A DNA stretch of 64,000 nt from Saccopteryx bilineata (taxonomy: Eukaryota > Chordata > Mammalia > Chiroptera > Emballonuridae): contig NC_089490.1 of assembly GCF_036850765.1 (NCBI RefSeq), positions 274,116,482 to 274,180,481 of the forward strand. The letters are read 5' to 3'. Under the pieces are notes generated by a model. It did not search any database. It was not told the origin of the DNA and saw nothing but the letters and a program-made list of their open reading frames with translations. This document shows positions 10,691 through 23,429 of this stretch, in pieces. Position 1 is the first letter of the stretch. Every line of letters starts with the position of its first letter. Both the position numbers and the translations under genes were made by a program.

Positions 10691-12641
10691 GAACATATAT
10701 TTTACTTTTCAATTGTTTAACCTCATTTAAAATTATAGAACCTGTTAATATAATTCACTTTATTAACAGATAAAAAGGAGAAAAAAATTCCCTTCATGTA
10801 TGCAAAAAATAAATAGTAAAATAAATAAATAAATGTCACCAACTTAAAGGGCTCCTTAAATTTCACATCTCACCTATTTACACTCAGCAACTTGGAGCTA
10901 AAGGACCTCAGACACAGTGGCCATGTCTGCAAAAAAAGTTACCATTTGGACAAATACGTAGACAAAAATTTAAGTATAAGCATGCCCTTTGCCCAAAGGC
11001 ACAGTTAACTAGTCATGGAAACACATAAATGAAGGCAATTTGCTATCCAACTCACAAACTTCCAAGGAAGTGCATTCTGTGATCGATGGACCAGAGTCAG
11101 CAGCCACAGCCTGGATATGCTGATGCACAAGTGTGCCACAGTTTGGCCCTAACTGTCCATGACTGTCTTTGCCTGGTCCATTTTCATTTAAAAGCATTAC
11201 TTACTGTTTCCCAATAAAGAATGCACAATGTAAAGTTTGGAAATATGCAGTTTGAAAATGCTGGTGATGATGTGAATATTTGTGTAAAACTTACATCATA
11301 ACTTGCAACCAGATTCAACTACCCAGAACTTGGTCTTGAACTCCAGGGCTGACCCTGTACCTGGCTAGCAGGCAGTCCTGGAGGTGGGGGGGAGATGCCC
11401 AAAGTAGACCGGGAAGCCATGAGTACTGCTGTGCTATTTTACTTTATTGCGTGATTTGAGAAGATTGACTTATAGATTCATGTTTTATCTTTTTAAGTTG
11501 TTCCTGGTTTCATCAAAAGTCTACCTAATTTCTATTATATCATATTATTGGATATTTTTCAGAAAAATCTCTTAGCATAAAGGCCTAAGAGGTAATGTCC
11601 CCAGCCTGAGGAAGAGCAGGTTGATAGCTTTTCTCTCCCACCAATTCTCTCCCTTTTTCTTCAATAGACATTCCATTTTGTAGCTTGGTACATCATCACA
11701 TAGCACAAAAATCATATGCCTCATCCTTCCTCACAGACAGGAGTGACCACAGGTCTAAGTTCTGGACAAGGACATGTCACCTGAAGTTGTGCTGCTTCCC
11801 CTTTTAGGTTTACCCCTTGGCTGAAATTCAGAGCTCGGGCAGTCTTCCAGACTCTTGAAGGTTTGCTAATGATGGGAGAACAGAGAGAGAACACACCTTG
11901 CTCCCCAAATATCACAGGTGTCTGGGATGTCCACCTCCACACTTCTTTCTTTTGTGAAAGAATTAAAATTATATCTTATTTAAATCACTATTACTTTCTG
12001 TTTTCTGTCACTCACAGCCACACTTAATTCTAACTGCTATAGATACCTACCATCATGCACCAAAGTCACTTGTAGTGGCAAAACGTTGAAAGCATTCCTT
12101 GAAAAATAGGAAGAGCGCTTGGAAGATCGAGCTCTGCTCCTTCCTGAACCTGAATGTAACGTTGGGGGTTTTGAGGCCGGCCCAATATTTTGTCCTACGT
12201 ATGTGGATGATTTTTTATATTAGACAACTATATGTATATCTTAAATCTAATATTGTTTCAAACTCCCAAACCTGCTCTTCCTTTTACAAGTGCTCTTTTA
12301 GTGACTAGAATCAAATTTCCCAAACCTGAATATTAAGATACTCTGCTCTCTGGTCTTACTACCTCTGGTTTCATTTCCTTTATTCTCTTCCCATTGTAGT
12401 ATTTACACTGTGATAATATAGACCACATAATCCCTGCACTCCCAGTACCCTACTCTAAATTATTCGTGAATCTTCATCACCTTCAGGAAAAAAATGATAA
12501 TCCACTTTAATGACATCAAAGATCAGCCTCATGTATGTTACTTTCTCTAAAACACTTTATCTTATAGAACCAAGCAGCTGGAAGGCACTTATTATAAATT
12601 ATAAGGAATCCTCTTACTCCCCCACAGCTTTGCACAAACTA
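10691..12641. other. Unique non-coding sequence
   Basis: No gene or clear repeat was seen. A short (AAAT)n tract lies at about 10806-10834. Small frames near 11009-11197 and 11721-11942 show no family resemblance. Confidence 0.4.
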
Positions 12642-12964
12642 CCATATTTCTCCATGTATAAGATACACCCTTTTCTGAAAAATTTGGGGTCTGAAAACTG
12701 AGTGCGTCTTATACAGTGGTTGTAGATTTTTTTACTTGCATTTCCTGCTTTTCCATGCTTGTTTTGTGCTCATTGTTGAAGACAGTGATTCACCATTAGA
12801 CACAGATGAGGACAAGCTAATGAATGGAAGTTTTGACAATGATGAAGAGTTATATGAATTTTATGATGAATAAAACTTGAGTTCAATAACTTTATGTAAT
12901 ACATTTTTTTTTTCAAATTTCAGGCCCCAAAATTAAGATGTGTCTTATTCATGGAAAAATATGG
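12642..12964. mobile_element. Terminal-inverted-repeat DNA transposon relic with acidic coding tail
   Basis: Left end CCATATTTCTCCATGTATAA and the reverse complement of the right end (CCATATTTTTCCATGAATAA) match, and the match runs on for about 45 bp through a 'ttttggggyctgaaa' segment. A third, inverted copy of the 'gtataagayrcac' motif lies inside at about 12700-12718. Between the arms, bases 12778-12873 read as a frame with the acidic run SDSPLDTDEDKL and the ending DNDEELYEFYDE before TAA. This looks like the C-terminal tail of a DDE transposase. No target duplication is clear; the family is not identified. Confidence 0.6.
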
Positions 12965-13545
12965 AATCTGCATGAAATTACCTATCCCAATTTACCTCTT
13001 TCTAAGGATCAGGGCTGAAAAAATTTCTTACAAGGACCAAAACAAGCTTGAGTGGAGATACAATTTCATTGCAGAGTCCATTGAAGCCTTCTCCACCTTC
13101 CTGGCAGTTCCCAGCGCAAGAGTCACCTTTCTTTCCTAAGTTTCTGCTTTTAGGCAGAATACTATTGCTCTGTGTCCATGAAAAAAACAACAGAACCCGT
13201 CCAATCTCCTCTTCTCTAGTGGATAGTAAAGTTAATACTTTGGCTGAAGATCTGGCATCTGATGTTAACTGGAATGGTCATCAGGAAGGGTCACGTAGAG
13301 GACACTTTACTTTTTTTTTCATTTCCCTAACAGGAGTCTCTTCCTTGTCCCATTATCTCATGTCATTTGATTGTCACATCTCCCACAGGACTTTGTTGCT
13401 TTCATCTTGACAGGAATGCTTCTTCCAAAATCATTTATTTACAAGTTGCAACGAATATCATGTTCTCCATCTCCTTGTACATGCTTGTCTCCTCCAAGGA
13501 AGCAAAGGTCCTGGAGGGAATTGGGTGTATGTTCTTTATTGTACA
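12965..13545. other. Unique non-coding sequence
   Basis: No repeat or gene recognised. Overlapping short frames at 13002-13410 lie on both strands and show no homology that I know. Confidence 0.4.
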
Positions 13546-13602
13546 GAGTGTACTGCCTGGCACTCAGTAGATAATCAATCAAAATTGATTGAATGAATAC
13601 AT
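13546..13602 (+). repeat. MIR/L2-like SINE tail
   Basis: 'ctgcctggcactcagtagataatcaatc' followed by 'gattgaatgaata' resembles the 3' end of MIR (tgcctggcacatagtaggygctcaataaat). Short and diverged. Confidence 0.45.
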
Positions 13603-15639
13603 AAAAAGCTCATTTTTGTGAAACCATTTTAGATCATTCTTTTATATAATATAAATTTATTTTGTTTGCATTCTTTTATAATTTTGTGCACATTGTTGAC
13701 CCAAAGGAAATGCTCATACTTAAAGACATCTTCTACTGTACCCAGTACATAGATAGGTAGACAGTGAGTATTTAACAAATACATTTTTTCTTGACAAGAT
13801 GGTAATTTTGATAGTTTTTTGTATAGTTAGTAAGCATTTTATGTAAGTTAAGATCCATTAGAACTGATTCTCATTATAAATAGACTAAAACTAGATAATG
13901 ATAATGAGAGAGGAAAAGAAGGCATGAGAAAAGACCAGGGGAGAGAAAAAATGAGAAAGGAGAAGGAGAGAGAAGGGGGAATATTTCTGCTACTGTTAAT
14001 TTTAATTCTAGTTTTCAACTGGCAGGATGTCCTCTCTTTGGATCCTTTTAAAGATGAATTGGGCATCGGCTATAAGCAATGCAATATGCTAGGTCTTCTT
14101 CCATAAAACTATGGGGCTAGCAGATAATCTTTTCTTAATTTTAATAATTTCAAGTTATTTGCTAGGACAGATAAGATAAATACTCAAATTCGAGTTTAGT
14201 GTTCAACCTTATTGGCAATCTAAAGTGTCTTAGTGTAGGACCTAGTTTCCCTTTCCCCTATCTTTGTTAAAATATAACTTTCAAACTCCTACATAAGATA
14301 TAGACAAGGATTGAGATAAAGGTTGAATGGTAGTCTACTTAAAAAAATAGATTGAAAATGGTTTTGTGTGTCCTGTGAGGAAGGAAATGATAAACAACAA
14401 CAACCCTGATTGGACTATTGTAGGACGAGACAAAGAAAAGACATTTGCTCAGGAATATAGAGATTTCTTTATTTGTTTTCTCTTCTTTTCGAACTCACTG
14501 CTTACATTAAGGTTTGCCGCAGAGACCCTTAACCTGTCAAGATTATAAATGATTATTGAGTTTGCCTATCAAATATCCAGTGCTGATTGGCTCGTCTGAA
14601 TAACTACACAGATTTGGGGTTGTGCTTAGAACCAACTATAAACTAATGCCTCCCAAATCACTCTCCCCAGAGGACCCAGGCTCTCACATCTCATCACTAT
14701 CTGTTCTGATCTGGGCAGCACAGCCTAGAAGGGGAAGGTGCGTTCTCTCTGCGTGGAGGCTGGAGCCAGCAGCATATTTATGGGCTGCTCCTCTGCATTC
14801 TCTAACAGCATGTGTAATTTGATGCATCACATCAGGTTAACTCATGCTTAAGGCCATCTAGGACACCAAATGACAGTTTTGTTGGTGCCAGGATGAGGGT
14901 GTCAAAAATGCAGCATTCTTTTCTTTCAGGGTCTTAGCCCACTAATACATCAAACAAGTTAAGAAAGCAATTTATGTTGCTTATCAACTTTCAACAATCT
15001 TTCCTTGTTTGTCACAACACAAAATTATTCTATTCTGTTTGAAAACTATGCAGTACATTCATTTAACATTTCCATGATTAATGATGTCCCAACATTATGT
15101 TATATTTATGTTTATGTCTATAGGTGTATCTATATCTGTATATACATTTATATCTATGTATATATCTATAGCTGTATATATCTCTATATCTGTATGCATC
15201 TATATAATCATCCATAACTATCGACTCAAATGTGCTAATTGTACTAAACTGCATGAGTCATTCTTCGGTGCCCATATTCAGAAGATTTAATTGTAAATTT
15301 GAAAGAAAATTGCCTGTCAGAACAATGAGTAAAAAAAAAAATTATAGAACACTTGTTCACCTGTAGTAACCTTAAATTTAAATATTTAGCCAAATTTTTA
15401 TCTTTCTCTATTCTTTCAAAGAGGACCCTCTTCCTCCACTTAGCATGGTTTATAATCTGTTTTCACTTTATCTTTTTTCCCATTATTTGGGGCATCATCT
15501 CTTCACATTCATTTTTATTGGTTTATTTGTATACTATGCATAAGTCCATTTAAATACAAATAGGGCAGTCTTACTAGTATTTGCATTGCATGAAATTACA
15601 AGCAGGTGAGAGTTGAGCAATTAATACTTCTTTTTTTCT
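13603..15639. other. Unique non-coding sequence with AT-rich tracts
   Basis: A purine-rich tract occurs at 13905-13980. An imperfect TATATCTA/TATG tract at about 15095-15205 gives spurious Ile/Tyr-rich frames. No gene seen. Confidence 0.4.
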
Positions 15640-16480
15640 CAGTGGCAGTGCAAGCAGTGCCAATTTAATGCTGTTTAAGCTTATTATCTAATTGCATGCT
15701 TGTGCTAGCTTCAGAAATGGCATGACATGAAGGCAGACTTGTGCTGTGTTCTCTCCACAGTAGAATATTCAATTATTTGTTCTGACTCATGTAATTCCCT
15801 GTATTCCAGGCTTGTTAATGTCATTACAGAGCTGAAATAAAGTGATTACTCTTAATGAGTATTTATCCGATAGGTAAGGCAATGCCTGCACCCTCTAGCT
15901 GACAGTGGACGATTATGAATTTGGGTCCCTCGTCCTTTCACTGCCCCCACTCCAAAGGCTCTATCCACCATCTCTTGACTTCCCTGTCAGGGAGGCAACA
16001 TTGCATTGCGGTGTTCTGTGAAATACTGTCAGATGATGGGAAAAAAATAAAAATCTTTTTTAAAAAAAGGAAAAGGAAGGATTGCAACGTCCCCCGGCAG
16101 AGTTCCAGCTAATGACCACTGTTTCCACTAGCTGGCAGTGATGACAGCTTGGGCTAAGTGATAATGGCATGCCTGCTGTTGAGTTTGCCCACTTATGTTA
16201 TTTCTCTTGACATGGTTCTGGGGAAGGCCTAATTTTTTTGACATTTGACCATGCAAATTTGAGTCCTGATACATTATTCTGCATTTACATCCTTCCAGTG
16301 TTGCTGTTTAAAATGTGCTACAAGCTCCAGGAGCTCAGCTAATAAAGGCCACAGAATGAAAGAAACTTAAATATGAATGCAAGAGGGGCCCTAATGAAGG
16401 GCTGGCGTGTACATCTCAAAGATGACCTTCTGCAGATGAACGAGGGGAAAATCCTCTTTAAAGCAAATGGTAAAGAATGT
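15640..16480. other. Repeat-free block, candidate conserved non-coding element
   Basis: About 840 bp lacks any recognisable transposon and has a balanced composition with many TAAT/ATTA cores and a TGCAAAT-like octamer (near 16253). It has no sustained open frame. The look is that of a vertebrate conserved non-coding element, but I cannot measure conservation. Confidence 0.3.
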
Positions 16481-17280
16481 AATATCCTTTTTTTTATCCT
16501 AGGATATTTTTAAAGATTTTCAAATATATACCAATGGGGGGAGAAAAAAGACCACATTATAATTTACATGGAAGATTTTCTACTCAGCTTATCAGTTAGT
16601 CTATTATTAGCCAGTTTCGAGGCTTCTCAAACTCTAAAATGCATAATCCTGCAGGAAGCATTTCTGAGGACTGAACCCAGGGTTGTATAGTACCTCAACT
16701 CACCAAGTACTTCACATAATCAAATGCTGTGCCTGTGTGATATAAGAATATCCTTCTATATTACAGATTTCTGTAGATTCTGGAGCAAATCAAGTTTCAT
16801 ACTATACAGTTCTTGGTTCTAGTAAAAAATTGGGGCCTGACACTAAAAATGAGAAAAAAATTAAAAAATAATAATAGTAACTAAACTTAATTGAGTTAAA
16901 AACTACCAAAAATAAGCACCTAATCTTAATAATGATAAAAAGATGAGTATTCACAGATATTGTTATGTGTAACAATGTTTACATAAGCCTTTCATAAAAA
17001 TACTCTTCTATCATATTTGTAAAAATGAAAAAAGTCATTACTTGTTTCTTACCCATCCTTCTATTTGTATTTAGGAATTGTTCAGTTCACGTATTTGTTA
17101 TTTCTTCAGACATTTTGAAGTGCTTTATTGTACCTGGGTTTACTTGGGGTTCAGTGGATTACAGGCTTCTCCCATCACCTGAAAATAGAGCATTCCTATG
17201 AAAGCTTTCTTAAATCAAAGTGGTGCAAAGAGAAGAAGCAATCACCTTAACACAAATCTTGCTAATGAATACAGAGGATC
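16481..17280. other. Unique AT-rich non-coding sequence
   Basis: No gene or clear repeat recognised. Confidence 0.4.
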
Positions 17281-17282
17281 TA

Positions 17283-17632
17283 CAGGTTACAGCAGTCTCA
17301 GCATATGACGTTTTGAGTTTACGACGCCTACTCTCATAAAAACTTAAAAACAATTGAGACATGAGTGTTTTGGCTTACATTATTAGCATTGCACTTATGG
17401 ACTATGTGGGTGAACTATATAATTTGGTTGCAAATGGCAGAAAAATATGTAGTAATGTGGCTTATGAGTGAGAGATTTGGCATACCCCCAGTACACTTAC
17501 TTACGCCATTTTGGGTTGTTAAAAGTGCAAGTGTTCTCTTTGTGTTAGACTAGGTTGTGTTTCAACTAACACTAAAATTTGGGTTACGTCACTGTCGTAG
17601 GAATGGAACTGTGTCATAACCCAAAGACCCCA
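17283..17632. mobile_element. Tigger/mariner-like DNA transposon relic
   Basis: The left end (CAGGTTACAGCAGTCTCAGC then ATATGACG) and the reversed right end (TGGGGTCTTTGGGTTATGAC) resemble the Tigger inverted terminus (caggtagtcctcgacttacgac). The right arm also carries CACTGTCGTAGGAATGGAAC, a typical Tigger subterminal sequence. TA dinucleotides at 17281-17282 and 17633-17634 fit a TA target duplication. No transposase frame survives. Confidence 0.6.
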
Positions 17633-17634
17633 TA

Positions 17635-18011
17635 GACAAAATAAATGGAAATGCTAATATGTCAGATGCTCAGAGACACAGTTTAAAGCTCTAGCTGTTT
17701 GATGCTGAAATGCTGAGTGTGGTTTCCCAGGAAGCAACTCACTGGGACCACTGTCTCTGCTTCCCGGAGTGTGAGCTGCCTCAGTAATGACTCCTGCAAA
17801 ACAAACTCAAATGCTATTTCCACCGTTTTTTGTAAAAGCAAAAATCCTCTTCAGATATTTATTTCAGTTAGTAAAAACAGGTACCAGCATAGATCTTTCA
17901 TAAAAGCCAAGTGCTGTAAAGAAAACTTTGGTAACGTTAGGGATAACTGTAAAAAGAAAAAAGTTTCAGCAGTACTGTAACTGGGCTTTAGGTTTGCTAA
18001 GCATTAACAAT
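17635..18011. other. Unique non-coding sequence
   Basis: Nothing recognised except a short frame at 17717-17980 without family resemblance. Confidence 0.4.
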
Positions 18012-18018
18012 ATTCCAG

Positions 18019-18358
18019 CCTGACCAGGTGGTGGCGCAATGGATAGAGCTTCAGACTGGGATGCGGAAGACCCAGGTTCGAGACCCCAGGGTCGTCAGCT
18101 TGAGCACGGGCTCATCTGGTTTGAGCAAAATCTCACCAGCTTGGACCCAAGGTCGCTGGCTCGAGCAAGGAGTTACTCAGTCTGCTGAAGGCCTGTGGTC
18201 AAGGCACATATGAGAGAGCAATCAATGAACAACTAAAGTGTCGCAAAGCGCAACGAAAAACTAATGATTGATGCTTCTTATCTCTCTCTGTTCTTATCTG
18301 TCTGTCCCTGTCTATCCCTCTCTCTGACTTTCTGTCTCTTTAAAAAAATAAAAAAAAA
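18019..18358 (+). mobile_element. tRNA-related SINE, 'CCTGACCAGGTGG' type (~340 bp)
   Basis: The head carries a Pol III box A (TGGCGCAATGG, 18032-18042) and box B (GGTTCGAGACC, 18075-18085). The body has the 'gctggctcgagcaagg' and 'aaggcacatatgagagagca' modules and a CT-rich stretch before the A-rich tail. Flanks 18012-18018 and 18359-18365 (ATTCCAG) form a short target duplication. It is one of the better preserved copies here. Confidence 0.85.
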
Positions 18359-18502
18359 ATTCCAGAAAACCCTCTAATTACTGAATTGCCAACATTTTTC
18401 TCCTTCTTTCCCATTCTTTTTCTTCCTTTACTCTCTGGTGTGCCCATTTCTTTCTCTTTTTTACTCCCTTTGTCTCTTTTCTCATTTGGAGTACCTGTTC
18501 GT

Positions 18503-18518
18503 TTTATCTATCTATTTA

Positions 18519-18561
<43 letters not shown>

Positions 18562-18562
18562 T
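18503..18562. repeat. (TATC)n microsatellite
   Basis: About 14 units of TATC/CTAT with one interruption near 18515-18520. Confidence 0.95.
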
Positions 18563-19512
18563 GTGTTACAAGTTGAATGCTGAAGAGTTTACAAGAATAA
18601 GAAAGACAGTTGCTGAACATAAACCTCACAATAAGGAGTGATTTGCTGAATATACCAGAATCTGAAAGAAATACTTGGCTAAAAAAATTTATTACCAAGA
18701 AAGTCACCTAGTTGAAGTCAGAATCAGAAAATGTAACTGTCAATTTGATTTTTATGAAGGGGCTATTTTCCTCAGAGGTTTCAAAAGTGAATATGGCTAG
18801 TTCTACGCCTATATTGCTACTGTTGATGGGATGACAGAGTTCCTAATCTCTTATTTTCTCCTGTGTTAGTCTGCTGGAAAGATCCAGAACCAAAACTGGA
18901 CCTGAAATCACATAAGCTGTGGACTTCATTTTCTCTTTTACGTGGGAGATGATCAAATAGCAAACATGACATTGCACTAGCAGGTAACTCCAATGCATCA
19001 TGTCAACAATAATCACAGTGTCAAAGACAGCATGTAGGTTCAGAGATATGGAATTAACTGTGCACCAGAGGTAGAATCCTCACTCAAAGGAGGAATTGAA
19101 TAAAAGTATTTCTAAGATTTCTTTCTATTACTTTTGGAGTTAAAGATACATTGTAGAGTCCATAAAAGAGAATTTAGAACTTAGTTTTAAATATGTTTCT
19201 TGTATTTGATTTAATGTCTTTAAATTAATAGTAATGCAGGAGATGGCCTTGCTCACACAGCAGTAGATAGTCTTTTAAGAGTTTAATTATGGAGATATAT
19301 ATTAAAATTTCCCCCATCTCGGATCTTTATCACTTTCAGTTCTCATAAAACTAAATGGTCTATGTTTATACTCCAGAAAGCAAGCCCTTGCTCTGTGAAA
19401 GATTTAGAGGATTACACTAGGAAGCAAGTAGGATTGTTAGTAACTCCCACACAAAGACTACAGAGGATGCTACAAACATCTCTTTAACTCCTCCAGTGAA
19501 TTAATGCATTAG
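18563..19512. other. Unique non-coding sequence
   Basis: No gene or repeat recognised. Confidence 0.4.
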
Positions 19513-20060
19513 TCATCTATTGCTGCATAACAATAATACCCCAACCATAATAGCTTAACAAAATACTATGAGATAATATTTATAAAAATATATATAAAAT
19601 CTCATAGTTTCTGTGGATCAGGATCCTGGATACAGGTTACATGTATATCCTGAATGAGGCTCTCAAAAGGCTACAGTTTAGGTGTGGGCCATGTCTAAGA
19701 TCTCATCACAGGCTGATCTGGAGAAGGATCTGCTTCCAAGTCCCATGTCTGTAAGACTGAGGGCTTCAAGCTGTATACTGCCTGGAGGCCAATCTGAGCT
19801 TTTATAGACTGCTCTCACACTCTTGTCAAGTGAGCTCCCCTATGGCAGTTTGCTTCTTCAAGCCAGCAATGGAGATAGAGTGAGACTTAAGCAAGGTACT
19901 GCTAAAGTATTATGTGATAAAAATCATGTGATTATGCACACAATCATGAACATCTTGCCTTTGTCAGATTCTATTAGAAATAATTCCGATTAAATTACTT
20001 TGCCGACACTAAGAAGAAGGGAATTAAACAAAAACATGAACACCAGGAGGTGGAGCTCAT
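19513..20060 (-). repeat. Ancient mammalian interspersed repeat, probably LTR class
   Basis: It begins 'tcatctattgctgcataaca', continues with 'atctcatagtttctgtggatcagg' and 'tctgcttccaagtcccatgt', and ends in a module with 'ggaggtggagctcatggggt'. I recognise this arrangement as a common old mammalian repeat, most likely read in antisense, but I cannot name the subfamily with confidence. Confidence 0.5.
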
Positions 20061-20084
20061 GGGGTCCCTCTTAGATTCAGTACA

Positions 20085-21890
20085 ACCTGTGTTCACTTAT
20101 ATATTGAATATCAGTCAGTGGTTATTAGATGGTAAGCAGGCAATGTTCTTGTCAAGAAAGATATAACAATAAGCAGAACAGTCATGGGGCTTACATTATA
20201 AGTGGGAAAAAAGACAATAAAGGAGTAAACAAGAAACTTTTTATATTAATAATTGTTGTGATGGTGAAGAAGAAGAAAAGGGAGGAGGTGGAGAAGGAGA
20301 GATGAGGTAATGGAGTAGGGGAAGTAAAAAGAAGAAAGAAAATGAAAAAAGAGAGGAGGAACAATTAAAGGACGTAGAGACAATAGAAAAGAAAACAGAA
20401 GGAAGAGAGTAAGGGAGGGAGGGAGAAAGGAAAGAAGGAAAGAAGGAAAGAAGGAAGGAAGGAAAGAGAGGAGGAAGGAAGGAAGGAAGGAAGGAAGGAA
20501 GGAAGGAAGGAAGGAAGGAAGGAAGAAAAAAGGAAGGAAGGAAGGATAAAAGGAAGGAAGAAGGAAACAAAGAAACAGGGAGACAAGAAAAGAAGAGAAG
20601 AAGACAGATGGGGGAAAAACACATAGTGTGAGAGGTAAATAAACAAATGAAAGAAAGCCCAGAGGCAGCTAATCATGTCTGTGCTATTAAGAAAGGCCTC
20701 TCTGAGGTGGTAACATTTGAGCTATGTCTTGCATGATCTATGAAGGAAACAACCTTGCAAGGACCTGTAGGTAGAGCTTTCTAGCTAGAAAAATAGCATA
20801 CACCAAGGCCCTATGGGAAGAATAAAACTGATGCTAATGTGACTACAGCCTGGTGAGAAAAGTTATACGTAAGGTTATGAAAGAGGCAGTCTGGAGTAGT
20901 TGGGACCTTGAAGTCATGGTGAGAAGTTTGGATTTCATACTAAAGGTAACAAAAAGCCCCTAGAGGATAGGCCTCTGATGGGCACAAAGACACTTCATCA
21001 CAGAAGTCTAGAAGATGGAGTAATGACTACATGTAAGTCAGATGTTATATTTGATGTTGGAATACTAAGACAAATCTGTCTGGTTGCACTTATGTTCTCA
21101 AGTACAAAAAAGGAAGTTATCTGCTGAGAATAAGATGTTTTATAGAATAAGAATGTGGGGAATTATTGTTTAGTAGAGCAGAAGAGTAAACATATTACAG
21201 CATCATCAAAATTAGAAGAGATGTGAGGGTTTATGTGAGAACTTTGGTCATAAATTTTAGGTCACACTAGGTAGTATGGTTAAGTATTTTTGTCTCTAGC
21301 CATACACATCTGCTTCTGAACATTAAAAATAGGCTAATAGTTGGGGTTTTTAGGCTTAGGTTTCCTATGAATGAGTGCGACAAAAAATATTTTAACATGT
21401 TGGGTATAATGATACACTAGGGAATCTAAACCAATGAAGAAAAATCAAGAATATGAGGGCATGTGAAGATATGAAAGACAGACTGGGTCAGTGAAAGGAC
21501 TCAATTATAGGGAACCTTATTTGACATGAGAACTTGCATAGGAATATATTTAATTCATAATGGAGTACTTGAATCAAAATTTCAGAGATGGTGGTGTCAT
21601 TAAGAACGAGAAAGTCAAGAATACAACCCTTAGAGGATATAACTAAAGTGATTCAGATGAAGAGAAAAGATTACAGAATTCAGAGACCCCAATTTTATAA
21701 GGACTGTTCATGCAAATGTTGAATTCATAAAGGAATATGTCAGAAGCAAAGGTCAAGAGAAACACAGTTATTTGAGAGTTGGATTATTTAATGAAATAAA
21801 GGGAGGTCAATAATTGACAGATGGAGGTAGAGTGCATGTCTTAGAAGAGCTAGCTAATTTTCTAATAGCATTTATCATTGGGAGTGGTAC
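20085..21890 (+). repeat. Long ancient mammalian repeat (family not resolved)
   Basis: Motifs in order match a widespread old repeat: 'gcttacattataagtgggaa', '(g)gcctctctgaggtggtaacatttgagc', 'gccctatgggaag', 'gaagtttggatttcatacta', later 'gatggtggtgtcattaagaa' and 'gaggtcaataattgacag'. It is interrupted by the GA-rich microsatellite block. It is too diverged to contain any reading frame. Confidence 0.45.
20262..20612. repeat. GA-rich block with (GGAA)n core
   Basis: The pure GGAA/GAAG tetranucleotide part is at about 20470-20525; flanks are irregular GA-rich sequence. Antisense frames over it are Pro/Ser/Phe/Leu repeats, not genes. Confidence 0.9.
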
Positions 21891-22552
21891 ATTTCTAGTG
21901 GAAAACTAGAAAATATGACAAGCAAAAGTTAAAGACAATAAATAAAACATCATTGCCTCGCCATCCAGCAATCACCATTAAACTTTTAGTGTTTTTTCTT
22001 GTAACTAATTGTCTACTGATTTTTCTATGTGAACACATACACTGGTATTTTAATCTAAATAAGATCTTAAGATGCCTGCTACTGTTAACTCTAAATTTTT
22101 TTAGAAATAATTTTTTAGATTTCAAAACTCAAATTATATTTGTTTCCCTAAACAAATTTAAAAGTACTTTTTATATCTAATTTGCCAAAATTTAGGAAGA
22201 GCTTTACTTTTATTTCCCATTAGTTTTTTTTTAAATATAGCAGAGTTTTTAAAAAACAAAACAAAAAACACTCATTGATATGAACAAAATCATCATTTTA
22301 ATTGTCTCTGCTTCCTGTTGGGCCAATTAATTTATTTTTTTACTCCCTGTATTATTATAAAATAAAAATTATATCTATATACTGAAAGTTAAATATTATT
22401 TTATTGGATAACAAATAGATAATATTAAATCACATGAGTGGACAAATGATATTCACGTTAACCAACAAATTAGGTTATTGATAGCTCAATCCCTTCATTG
22501 TGCAGTCTTCACTTGGGGGAAGAGCATCACACAAGTGCCCAGGGAATTTTTC
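21891..22552. other. Unique AT-rich sequence
   Basis: No gene or repeat recognised. Confidence 0.4.
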
Positions 22553-22925
22553 TGTTTAGGCTGCCATAACAAAATAGCATGGATGACTTAAACAATAAAA
22601 ACTTATCTTCTCATAGTTCTTGAGCCTAGAAGTCCAAGGTCAAGGTGCTGGCTGATTTGGTTACTGGCCAGAACTCTCTTTCTGGCTGGTAGATAGCACC
22701 TTGACATTGTGCTCACACATGTTCTTTGTCTGATGCAGACACACACACAGAGTAAAAGAGAGGGCACTCTGGTGCCTTTTCTTATCATATCAGAGACCTT
22801 ATTTATGTGACCTCGTTTAAACATAATTATACTTCCCTGGAAACCCCATCTTCAAATAAAGCCACAGTGGAGGTTATGGTTTCAACATATAAATTGGGGG
22901 GGGGGGCAAGATTCTGTCTATAGCA
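22553..22925 (-). repeat. MaLR-type solo LTR, antisense
   Basis: The segment starts TG and ends CA. It contains the antisense hallmarks of MaLR LTRs: 'ggctgccataacaaaatag', 'gaagtccaaggtcaaggtgc', 'gtgacctcgtttaaacataa' and 'ttcaacatataaattggggg'. These are remnants of ancient ERVL-MaLR retroelements. It is a non-coding solo LTR with no internal gene. No target duplication is left. Confidence 0.75.
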
Positions 22926-23429
22926 CCAAATTACTCATCATCCATTCACTTAAAAATTTTATGAACTATTCATAATTATTGTCTCAAATTCCCACTATTT
23001 TTACTTTAGCTACTTTAGCTAGTACTTATTAATTTTTATAAGTTTTGTCATTCATGTTTATTACCTGGAAAATTTTAAAGAACACTTACTTTTTAAAAAT
23101 AGTATTGGTTTCACTGAGATGAAGAAATTTGCACTGCCTGTATAAACAGTGTGTAAACAAGGGGAACCTATGCCATACTTTCCCATCTCTGTCATGTCAT
23201 CTCTGTCGTGAGTGCTCAGGTTTCACAACCAAGTCAACTGGGCCAATGATTCTCACACTATCTAGTAATACCCCATGCCACCTCTGCATTTTAATCAGGG
23301 ATCATTTGCTTTCAGCCTTAAGAACAGCCTTAAGGTTTCTAATAGTGCAGATATGCTGGCAGATTTGTTTGATGAAGATATTTATATTGCACCTCTATTT
23401 CTGAAGAAAATAGGCTAGATATATATACA
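22926..23429. other. Unique non-coding sequence
   Basis: Nothing recognised; a 91-codon frame at 23129-23404 has no family resemblance. Confidence 0.4.

Noticed and set aside
18019..18100. Possible tRNA gene (box A and box B)
   Set aside because: The boxes belong to a SINE head; the body, A-rich tail and target duplication show a retroposon, not a functional tRNA.
20241..20676. Pro/Ser/Phe/Leu-rich antisense frames
   Set aside because: They come from the GGAA block.
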